In this document: positions 1 to 7,027 of the stretch, in pieces
Layout of the letters: each line of letters opens with the position of its first letter
Position numbering within the stretch: position 1 is the stretch's first letter
Assembly (NCBI GenBank): GCA_001598975.1
Contig: BBXU01002111.1
Location: 1-12,538 of the forward strand
Direction of reading: 5' to 3'
Length of the DNA: 12,538 bases
DNA from: Parachlorella kessleri
Lineage: Eukaryota; Chlorophyta; Trebouxiophyceae; Chlorellales; Chlorellaceae
Translations under genes and position numbers: made by a program
The notes under the pieces: generated by a model
Told to the model about the DNA's origin: nothing
Database searches by the model: none
Seen by the model: only the letters and a program-made list of their open reading frames with translations

Positions 1-60
1 CAGTGCCAGTACAGCTGAGAGTGTAGGTCCCACTCCGACTCAACCCCCCCCCCCTCCCCA

Positions 61-61
<1 letters not shown>

Positions 62-105
<44 letters not shown>

Positions 106-108
106 CTC
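62..108. repeat. (CA)n microsatellite with short CT tail
   Basis: About twenty uninterrupted CA units are followed by three CT units and preceded by a run of eleven C (44-54). It is a simple sequence repeat, seen directly. It lies downstream of the BRCT gene, outside any exon I can support. Confidence 0.97.
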
Positions 109-263
109 GAGATCCGACCAGAACTTCTAAGGCTGGTGCATGGATTTGACGGCTCGCAAGCCCACGGTCCACTGCCAGCCCGACGTCGTCGTGTTTTGAA
201 GAGTGTGCACCAACTTGTGCCCGAGAAGACCTCACAGTAGTGGCTCATTGTGACGTGCTGCTG

Positions 264-268
264 TTACA
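264..268 (-). terminator. TGTAA polyadenylation-type motif of the BRCT gene
   Basis: On the minus strand this reads TGTAA, the usual polyadenylation signal motif of chlorophyte green algae. It lies about 115 nt downstream of the proposed BRCT stop codon (384-386), a sensible 3' UTR length. The pentamer is short and will occur by chance, so the call rests on position and strand. Confidence 0.4.
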
Positions 269-383
269 GCATGACCCTGTGCTGCCTTCCCAAGGAGAGC
301 CCCTGATTCTCTCCGCTTCCTCAGTGTATGCACCTACACCAGTTCAACCCAGCGCATGTTGGTTGATCCCCTAGAGTACGCAC

Positions 384-1722
384 CTACAGCTGTAACCGAC
401 GCCCACACTGGTCGCTGGCAATATGAGGACCACTGGAAAGATGGACAGCACCGCATCCTAGGAAAAACTCTCAAAGGCCCTTCCATGTCAGCCATGCCTA
501 CTTGCTTGTTTTCTCAGCAGTGCACCAGCCAACCAGGTTCGGTCTAAGGAATGCTGTGATGCCAGGCTTACCCTCCGGTAGCAGGCTGCTCCAAGCAATC
601 CTCTGGCCACCGAATGTCCACTATGTGCATGTTGAAGGTCCTGTAGCAGAAAGCAGGCGGCCAGTGATCGTTGTCTGGGCCTTGCCAGCATGTGCATCTA
701 TACTATATCGCCACTACATTCGGCAGGACCCATGGGCCGAAGCATGCACCACGGGAACAGCACCACGTCTCGGGGCACTCAACAGCAGTTTCCGTGTGGG
801 GGCATGCCTCGGTGATATGTAGAGTACTGCCCGACAAAGCAAGGCAGCTTGTCTCCTTGGCTCCCTGCGTCGGTGATTCCCAGCCAGCTTACAAGTAATA
901 CAGCTGGCCTCATACCAATGCACGCACCAGCCACTCAGGCTTGGACTCACCTCGCGGCTTCTATCTCAGATTTTCCTTCTATGCTGCATGCCACCAGGTG
1001 CGTGCTCCTGCCGTCTCCAATGGGCGCAAGGCTCTTGGTCACGCGCATGCCCATGCATGCCATCATCGTTAGCCAAGCCCAGCGCTCCGGCCCAGCGAAG
1101 CCGCTGATGCAGCCAACATAGCTGGCAGGGTCCTTTAGCACCGCCGGTAAGCCGGGCCCTGGAAAGGGCTGGTGCTGCTGCAATGGTGAAAAAAAATGCA
1201 GAAATGGCAAACTGCTTGCTCAGAGGCCCACCCTCCATGGCGGCGAACATGCATTTCTTAGAAAGCATGCGTGTCGTACACTCCCTGAAAGAGTGTCTGG
1301 GATTTTCATTGCCCTTCTCAATTGAACGTGAATTGTGTGTCTAACCTTGCCTTCTGGCGGCAGAAGCTTCCCAGCCTTCAGGCAAGCATACACCCAGAGC
1401 GGCGACACACCTTCCACACCGATGGCCCGGGCGGCTAGGTAGGCAGTCTGCTCTTGGTGCCAACAAATCAGAAGGCTGGGATCAGGTGGCTCTGGAGAGA
1501 TGCCACCGCCGCACTTCTCTGCACGACCACATGCTGAATGTGTGCTTGGAGCAGAAGCCAGTCTAAGCAAGCAAGGATGCAGCTAGCCTAGCGACAACCT
1601 GGTAACCAGCAGGTCCGTCTATACTCAATGAGCAGCCTGGGACCTCACTTACCAATGTAACCAAGGAGAGGCTGTACGACTACTTCCTGCAGCCCCTCCA
1701 GGTCAACACGAAAGGTCCAGCC
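384..1722 (-). CDS. Tandem BRCT-domain protein (5' end not found)
   Basis: Proposed exons, in minus-strand order: 1653-1722, 1346-1491, 951-1177, 572-640 and 384-432. All junctions are GT-AG and every phase matches (1, 0, 2, 2). The first two exons carry a BRCT C-terminal half: YLAARAIGVEGVSPLWVYAC, then LKAGKLLPPEGK, with the core Trp. Exons three and four carry a second BRCT: CISGFAGPER with the Ser-Gly of the phosphate pocket, then THLVACSIEGKSEIEAAR with the Lys of that pocket, then HIVDIRWPEDCLEQ with the helix-3 Trp. BRCT pairs of this type bind phosphoproteins in DNA-damage and replication checkpoints; the nearest analogy is TopBP1/Dpb11-like repeats, but I cannot name an orthologue. 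The last exon gives a short tail ending in TAG and is the least certain. No start codon was identified; upstream exons probably lie in 1723-2800. One possibility is a short exon ending at a GTAAGA donor near 1890, with an ATG a few codons earlier. Confidence 0.7.
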
Positions 1723-2809
1723 CTGCAGCAAGCAGCCAGGAGCAAAAATGTCTCAGAGGCCCTACAAGCCATAAAAGGTACTACTCAGCTGCAAGGTACG
1801 TGGGCTTACTCCCAAGAGAGTCTCCATGGAGAATAGTGGCGAAGGATTATCTCGTGGCTTGCTCGAAGTGCGCTCCTGCACTAAAGCTTCTTACCCCAGT
1901 GCTTTCATGGATTTCAGCATCAAACATCATTCAAACATGCGCCTTAAGCCAGACTCGAGCTTGGGCAGCAGGACACCATGCTCATGCCATGAAGGCTAGC
2001 ATGCGCAGCACCCGGGGTTCTGGGTTGGGCTGAGGGGGTTTAATCGTGTTTCAGAGCAAGGGCCAAGGCAGTAGGATGCCAATTGCAGTACTAGTTGGAC
2101 ATGGAGCTTGCATAAACTTGAACAGAGCTCAGCCTGAACTTTGTCGTTCTCAAAGAGCTGCAGGGCCAAGGGTTTGCCAACGACACCTAATAAATAGTAC
2201 CCTGAAAGGGTGCTGACCAGCGGTCAGGCTCTGTGCTTGTACAGGTCGAATGCCACCTACCCACCGTATGCCACCAAGTACAGTACGGAATTATACATAT
2301 GCTGGCAAGCTGCAGTGTTGACAGGTGCACATCGAACCACCATAAAACAGCCGGTCAGTCTCCAGTCCGGGATAGCGTGCAAGGCAAGGTCATGTGGCAG
2401 GGAAGACACTTCAAAAGCTATTATATCAACATACGAAGAGATGGTAGCGGCCCTACTGGATGCCACAACAAAGCCAGTTACAGCCAACCGCAGAAACAGG
2501 CCACGCTCCATTATGCTTCTTGACAAGCACACACAAGCACATGCCATAGCTCGGCCCAGGCTGCGCCGGCCCCTCTGCCATGCAGGTTATGTACACATAC
2601 ATGCTACATAATCAGAAAATGATTCATAACAATAAGCTCAACAGCTTCTGTGCCAACTTTCCGTATCTGCCTTCACCCTGCCTCCCAGTTTTCCATTTGA
2701 TCGTTGGTTGCAGCGTGCTCATCTCCACATATACACGACAGGCACAAGGCAGCCAAGCAACTTATGGCCATCTTATGCCAAATACACCTGATGCTCAGCC
2801 CAGCCCAAA
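1723..2809. other. No confident gene; may hold 5' exons of the BRCT gene
   Basis: Open frames exist on both strands (for example plus 2210-2611 and minus 2257-2547) but none shows a recognisable domain, and the two strands overlap with equally unconvincing products. On the minus strand a good GTAAGA donor near 1890, preceded by ATG-initiated codons, could be a first exon of the BRCT gene. A CAG acceptor near 2160 followed by a short open stretch is another candidate. Low GC patches and two adjacent hairpins (2199-2227) are the only other structure I see. The left part (below 2810) must also hold the 3' UTR of the neighbouring minus-strand gene; no TGTAA was seen there. Confidence 0.5.
2199..2227. 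repeat. Two adjacent short perfect hairpins
   Basis: ACCCT-GAA-AGGGT (2199-2211) is followed one base later by CTGACC-AGC-GGTCAG (2213-2227). Both are perfect inverted repeats with 3-nt loops, directly after an AT-rich stretch (TAATAAATA). They could be a 3'-end or regulatory RNA structure, or chance. No gene is confidently attached to them. Confidence 0.45.
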
Positions 2810-3404
2810 CTACGTTTCCAACAGCGGTGCCAGGAGGTCAGGATCCCCTGTTGCCGCTTCTGTTGCACCGGTGGCAGCAGTTGCACTGCCATGGCTTGCC
2901 TGGTTCTGGGCCTCACCAGCCAGCTGGTCCACTGCTGCTTGTATCTTAGCTGCCACTTCCTCGGGCGTTTCGTCTGGGCCCACCTCCACCACGACCAGGC
3001 CAAACTTGGCTGGCTCCGCCAGTTCAATCGCTATTGTGCGGTCCGCATGGCGCAAGAAATAGAAGTCTGGCTGCCGGCCGTCCGCATGATAGAAAGTGCC
3101 TGCAGGGCAAGACGAGGGAAGTAGCACCATGGGAGGCCCTACAGGTTGCTGACAGTCTGCTTGGTGTGGCGCCCATGTTGTGCTTACGACAGTGTCATGC
3201 AGGGTACCAACCTGCTGTGAAGCCCCAGGGGACTTCCGTGCCGACTCTGAATCCTTTGCAAAACATGTGCGTTTCCTCAGGCAGCACCCTCACGCCTCGT
3301 ATCAAGCGCAAATCCAGCCTCACATCACACACCCTAGCTGCGCGGAGGCGGTCCCAACGGGTCAGTTGGATTACCACCGCTCCTTCCTCTATCAGTATCT
3401 TCAT
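2810..3404 (-). CDS. Bacterial-type conserved hypothetical protein, two exons
   Basis: Exon 1 is 3212-3404 and exon 2 is 2810-3099, joined by a GT-AG phase-1 intron of 112 nt, giving about 160 residues. The start is the first ATG after an in-frame stop, and it begins MKILIEEG. The pattern WDRLRA, then CKGFRVGTEVP, TAGTFYHADGRQPDFYFL, and IAIELAEPAKFGLVVVEV matches, from memory, a family of about 110-residue bacterial hypothetical proteins. That family carries KGxRxPGTHxPG, AGTFxxxGxxxFW and a LVVEVxDP end. Function of the family is unknown to me; the fold is likely all-beta, PH-like. Here the GTHxPG turn reads GTEVPWG and the FW pair reads FYF. The C-terminus adds roughly 35 Ala/Thr/Gly-rich residues. 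Part of this tail (2848-2916) is a possible 69-nt intron, with GTGAGG donor and CAACAG acceptor, that stays in frame whether spliced or not. No transit peptide is obvious. Confidence 0.75.
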
Positions 3405-4013
3405 GCTTTCAGTTTTGACAAATTCGCGATGTTCTGGAGTACTAACTGAGCATGACAAGCCTGTGCATCATGCTGGGCCTGCTGGTGATCCGCCAGGGCG
3501 CCACTCCAAGGCCCTTGGAGGTGGCAGGATGCTCTCCCTGTCAAGAGGTGAGTGTAAAGCTTCACCTGCTCTGACAGGCGGCAAGCTATCCTGGGCAGGG
3601 CTCTCATGTCCGCTTGCCCGCAGCAACTTGCAAGATTTTACGCTTGGTCCTGTCGCTAGGGTGGAAGGGTGAAATGACTTGCCAAATCTTGTGCAGTTGG
3701 GCCCTGGGTAAATAGCTCTCCCAACCTGAGGCTGACAGGAGACAGGGGCCAAACAATAGCGGGCTTAAAGCTCGCATTTACTTGGCACCCAATCCCCACC
3801 TGTAGAGGTCCCAAGGACGCATGAAGCTCCAGAGAGCCAAACACACCTCCGTATGTGGCTGGTTCACCCGGTTGAACCTGTGGCACTTCCATCGGCACAC
3901 CGACAGCCCAAGAGCCATGAAAAAAAGACTCTTAACCTATCATAGAAATGAGTCGAACCTAGCAACGAAGAGCGCACTATTGGCTCAAGTTCCCACAAGG
4001 TTTCCACTTCGGT
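3405..4013. other. Unassigned stretch between the bacterial-type gene and H2A.X
   Basis: No gene can be supported here. On the minus strand an ATG at 3892 opens a 31-codon stretch to a CAG/GTGGGG donor-like site at 3800 that looks codon-like (MEVPQVQPGEPATYGGVFGS as its beginning). It could be a separate first exon or an untranslated leader exon of the downstream gene, but no matching second exon was found. Weak donor and acceptor sites near 3560 and 3434 also exist. The right edge is the region just past the histone stem-loop, including a purine-rich GAAGTGGAAACC on the minus strand (about 3999-4010). That element may be a processing signal of the H2A.X gene. Confidence 0.45.
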
Positions 4014-4029
4014 GGTGTTGAATAACACC
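4014..4029 (-). terminator. Histone 3' stem-loop of the H2A.X gene
   Basis: On the minus strand this reads GGTGTTATTCAACACC, a perfect 6-bp stem with a 4-nt loop, exactly the size of the conserved 16-nt replication-dependent histone stem-loop. The stem opens GG..CC and closes with a U-A pair under the loop, as in the consensus. The loop is AUUC rather than UUUC. The flanks (ACAAC before, ACCGA after) resemble the CAAA and ACCCA flanks of the consensus. It starts 48 nt past the H2A.X stop codon, the usual distance. Such elements are bound by SLBP and direct cleavage without polyadenylation. This is seen in the sequence; SLBP binding is inferred. Confidence 0.88.
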
Positions 4030-4062
4030 GTTGTTTTGGGTTTGTTTTTCAAGCTGAACAGA

Positions 4063-4067
4063 TTACA
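4063..4067 (-). terminator. TGTAA motif between H2A.X stop codon and stem-loop
   Basis: The minus strand has TGTAA about 10 nt after the stop codon and upstream of the histone stem-loop. In green algae TGTAA directs polyadenylation of ordinary mRNAs. Its position so close to the stop would give a very short 3' UTR, so it may be chance, or an alternative polyadenylated end. Confidence 0.35.
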
Positions 4068-4077
4068 AAATGGCTGC

Positions 4078-4581
4078 CTAAAACTCTTGAGACACAGAGC
4101 CGCCCTCAGCCTTCTTGCCGCTCTTCTTGGGCAGCAGCACAGAGTGAATGTTGGGTAGCACGCCGCCCTCGGCGATGGTCACGCCGGCCAGGAGCTTGGA
4201 CAGCTCCTCATCGTTGCGGACGGCCAGCTGGATGTGGCGGGGAACGATGCGGGTCTTCTTGTTGTCGCGGGCGGCGTTGCCGGCCAGCTCCAGCACCTCA
4301 GCTGCCAGGTACTCCAGCACGGCAGCCAGGTACACGGGGGCACCGGCACCAATGCGCTCTGCAACGACAACAGAAACCAACGTCGATGATCACAACAAGG
4401 GTGGTAAGATCATGAAGGAGCGTCTGCAACCTCGGTCAGCCCACACACTCCAATGCTCACCGGCGTAGCGACCCTTCTTCAGGTAGCGGGCGATGCGGCC
4501 CACGGGGAACTGCAGCCCAGCCTTGGTGGACTTGCTGACGGACTTCTTGCCGGCGGTTTTACCCTTGCCACGGCCGCTCAT
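4078..4581 (-). CDS. H2A.X: Histone H2A, H2A.X type (SQEF tail), one intron
   Basis: Exon 1 is 4461-4581 and exon 2 is 4078-4358, with a 102-nt GT-AG phase-1 intron, giving 133 residues. It begins [13 protein letters not shown] and contains the H2A signatures [21 protein letters not shown], split here as [14 protein letters not shown] then KKGRYAE. The intron falls within the GAG codon of RYAE. It also has [40 protein letters not shown] and [12 protein letters not shown]. The acidic-patch residues (E of VLEYLAAE, and NDEE) are present. The tail ends SVSQEF-stop, the SQ-[E/D]-aromatic motif phosphorylated by ATM/ATR-type kinases in H2A.X. The protein packages DNA with H2B in nucleosomes and marks double-strand breaks when phosphorylated. 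The 3' end carries a histone stem-loop, so expression may be S-phase linked. No H2B or other histone gene is found divergently upstream within the window. The start is fixed by homology. Confidence 0.97.
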
Positions 4582-5080
4582 GGTTCCTGTCTGTGGTAGC
4601 AGTTGGGATCGACAGAGTAAAGATGAGATGGGGAGTTGCTGGCCGGCTGCTTTTGTAAGGGGTGGGAGCGCGGGTATGAGGAATGGGAGCCAGCTGTTGG
4701 CCAGAAGGCAGGAGGGCCGGATGGCTACGCTCCAGTGCCTGTGCATGCTCCAAGGGGGTCCCCGAAGGGCCACAGAACGCAAAGGGTCCCGTTGTGTTTC
4801 TAGGATCCGTGTTGAAACAGTCACAAAGCTGGCTTTGGCTTGCAAGATATCCTGTACTGTTAACTGATCATGGTGACAGGCATCAAGGGTGAGCTATACT
4901 GACAGGCTGGTTGTTCTTTATACCACTGTTTCAGCGTTGCCGGCATAGTGGAAAGAAGTAATCGCAGTGGGGAACGACACCTCCAACTCAGGACGGTAGC
5001 AACCTAAGTTTGAATTCCAAAAGTGACCATGGAGAAAGGAGAAGCATATGGCAGTTAGGAAGTTAAGCACAGAGCGAAAA
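4582..5080. other. H2A.X upstream region; no gene seen
   Basis: This must contain the H2A.X promoter on the minus strand. A TATA-like TACAAAAG lies about 70 nt upstream of the ATG (roughly 4649-4656), and TTGGCCAG occurs on the plus strand near 4698-4705. Neither is more than suggestive. Open frames here are short and show no family. The right end would be the 3' UTR of the possible membrane-protein exon at 5081-5332; no TGTAA was found on the minus strand. Confidence 0.45.
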
Positions 5081-5332
5081 CTAAACCGATGTCAGGTAAA
5101 GGAAGGCCACGAAGCAACCAATGCTGAAACAAGTAATACCAGTGTTGATGAAAACCAGGTCAGCCTTCACGGTGACACTCGTCGTGAAGGGTTCCAGCTG
5201 CGATACGCACTGCTCCTTCGTTGCATGGTCTCCAAGCATATTCTTACGTGCAAACCAGGCGAATGCCGTCATAAGGGGCACTGTAACAACAGAAGCCGGC
5301 CTGCAATACAGCTCCACCAATGTGTTGACCAC
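5081..5332 (-). CDS. Possible membrane-protein exon, function unknown
   Basis: A minus-strand open frame ends in TAG at 5081-5083 and encodes two hydrophobic stretches. One is VTVPLMTAFAWFA followed by basic RKN. The other is DLVFINTGITCFSIGCFVAF, then LYLTSV and the stop. The spacing of two helices with a short polar loop is reminiscent of V-ATPase assembly factor VMA21, including a TVPL motif, but the match is weak. No in-frame ATG precedes the first hydrophobic stretch, and an in-frame TAA lies just upstream, so the exon must begin at an acceptor. TTGCAG (ending about 5301) and GTTACAG (ending 5281) are candidates. With the latter, the exon could splice in frame from a GTGTGT donor at 5470 inside the last GNAT exon. 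That would make it a C-terminal extension of GNAT. A separate gene with a missing first exon is equally possible. Confidence 0.3.
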   Translation of the reverse strand: MVNTLVELYCRPASVVTVPLMTAFAWFARKNMLGDHATKEQCVSQLEPFTTSVTVKADLVFINTGITCFSIGCFVAFLYLTSV

Positions 5333-5462
5333 AGCGCCCCAACACCAGCCTTAGCATTTTCCGTGCCCAACAAGGTGAAAGCAGGCTGGCCCTTGCGCAA
5401 CCTCAGACCAGCATGGCGCTACACCAAACGACCGCTGGCCTAGAGTCATGCACACCCTCCTC

Positions 5463-6803
5463 TCACACACCTGCCGAAGTGTGGGGGCTTCCTTGCTGAG
5501 TCCTAGGGCCCACCACCATCTCGAAGCCACACTTGGTGTACAGGCGCAGGGCAGCCTGCACAGCAGCCACCATGAAGCGTATCCTGCAGGCTGCCACCTG
5601 ATATACGACCAGCAGCGGCGCCACCCCTGTCAGCCAGCTCGTGCGGGTGCAGACTCTAGTCAGTGCACTCAGCATGATACTTGCGAGATACACACTGTCC
5701 GAGCCTTCAACGTGCCTTATTGTCGACTTGTACATGAACCAAGAGCCACTGAGCCCTGAAGGTCTCTTGGGCAACCTCCTTGGCCCGAGTTAACAGCCGG
5801 CCGCCCACGCCCCGTCCCCGGCTGTGGCTCGCAACTGCCACGTTAGAAAGGTACGCGGCTCGGCAGTGCTGCAAGGAAAAGCAGACTAGGCCGGGCTTGG
5901 CTTCTTGAGAGACACACACCGCAGAGCTCGTACATGTGAAAGTGCTGGGAGCTGGCAGGCAGCGGGCGTTTGCTAAGTATGCGTGAGAGCTTAGCACAGC
6001 TCCCTGGGTTTCATTGGTAGATACAGGTGTTAGCTCAGACACCGCTACGCGCCAGCAAGGCGCGGTTCCGATTGCCCGGCCGCTTACATGTCCACCTGGC
6101 TTCCACCAGGCCTCCAGCTGCTCGTCGGTCGCAAGCCGGATATCAAGCGTCCCAACCACTGCTACCCCCTCAGTGCCATCTCTTTCGTCGCTGCTGCTGC
6201 TGGTGCTGCTCAAGCTGGCAGCACAGTCCACCTCCGGCATATCCAGTGCTTCTCCCCCAGCAGCAAGCCCTGTGGCTGCTAATGTGATGGAGCTGCTGTT
6301 GCCGCTGCACCTGTCCTCCACAGCCACTAGGGTGACCCACTGCTGCCGGCCGCTTTGTGTGGCAAGCCGTGCTCGCCGCTGCAGGTTGCGTGCCTCCTGC
6401 TGCGCAAACTGCTTGATGAAACTCCGGGTAAAGCGGCCGTACTGACGTGCCTGCATACCAGGCACAGGACAGGCTGAGTTCTAAAGCCACTGTGGGATAG
6501 AATCTTGAAAAACAGCTCAGCTAAAACCTGCCAACCAACCTCATGGTAGGCCTCTGCCCGCAGCCACGCTGCTTGGTGCAGCTCCCTCTCCTCAGTTGTT
6601 GCCTTTACCAGGAGCAGACCTTCGGATTCTGAAGTGATAGGGGCCTGGGTGTGTTCTAGTAGCGAGTTGCAGTCGGTGTTCGCGCACCCGTGGGTGACAG
6701 ACGAGCGTACTTGGCGCCGCCACCTCACTTGATATCTAGATAGACGTAGTTCACAGTCAAAGGGCGTAGTGTGGGCAATCTGCCTGCCAGCTAAGAACAC
6801 CAT
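5463..6803 (-). CDS. GNAT-family N-acetyltransferase, probably plastid-targeted
   Basis: Proposed exons: 6540-6803, 6088-6450, 5716-5868 and 5463-5555, all phase 0, giving about 290 residues. The ATG at 6803 is the first after an in-frame stop. Residues 1-50 are rich in Arg, Ser and Thr and poor in acid, which fits an organellar transit peptide. Domain order: VKATTEERELHQAAWLRAEA (N-terminal GNAT strand and helix), RQYGRFTRSFIKQFAQQEAR, a Ser-rich low-complexity insert, VVGTLDIRL, YLSNVAV, motif A RGRGVGGRLL that binds acetyl-CoA pyrophosphate, and VQVDNKAALRLYTKCGFEMV, the motif B end. This arrangement resembles plant plastid GNATs that acetylate protein N-termini or lysines; the exact substrate is unknown. 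The intron 5869-6087 is 219 nt, a multiple of three without stops, so it could be retained. The last intron (5556-5715) starts with GC instead of GT. The C-terminus after GFEMVVG is short and atypical. It is transcribed divergently from the Maf gene. Confidence 0.85.
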
Positions 6804-7027
6804 GACAGGCAAGGCATGTGGTCGACCTTATCGGCCGTATACGTGCAGCGCAAACCTTGGAAACGCAACCTGAGGGGCTGGCAGGGCTTTCTGCTTGACT
6901 TCCACAAGCCGATAAACCTGCGCCCCTTAGTCACTATGGGCAGCCCTTAGTCAAGCCCAAGTCCATCGGATTGCTGCGTAATAATCTACACCCTCGAGAC
7001 CTGCATGACCAGTGGCTACTGTACGTA
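6804..7027. promoter_or_regulatory. Shared divergent promoter region, GNAT and Maf genes
   Basis: About 224 bp separate the proposed start codons of two head-to-head genes, so it must carry both promoters and 5' leaders. It contains the 10-bp direct repeat CCCTTAGTCA at 6924-6933 and again at 6944-6953, exactly 20 bp apart. That spacing could place two copies of a factor on one helix face. No TATA box is clear. The region is short, so the promoters may be coupled; this is inference. Confidence 0.55.

Noticed and set aside
356..547. Plus-strand small open frame
   Set aside because: It overlaps the proposed BRCT terminal exon on the other strand and shows no family features.
1278..1296. Stem ACACTC/GAGTGT with 7-nt loop
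   Set aside because: Short stem inside a BRCT-gene intron; likely chance.
1159..1350. GC-AG splice (GAAG/GCAAGG to TTTCCAG/GG) for the BRCT gene
   Set aside because: It also gives matching phase, but a canonical GT-AG pair (AAG/GTTAGA to TTGCAG/CAGCAC) is phase-consistent with a better pyrimidine tract.
2210..2611. Plus-strand 133-codon open frame
   Set aside because: No recognisable domain, no splice context, and an equally long open frame lies opposite.
3800..3892. Possible first exon starting MEVPQVQPGE
   Set aside because: Codon-like with a CAG/GTGGGG donor, but no partner exon of matching phase could be supported; the downstream gene has its own ATG at 3404.
4582..5080. Expected divergent H2B partner next to H2A
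   Set aside because: No H2B-like residues in any frame up to 5080 or elsewhere in the window.
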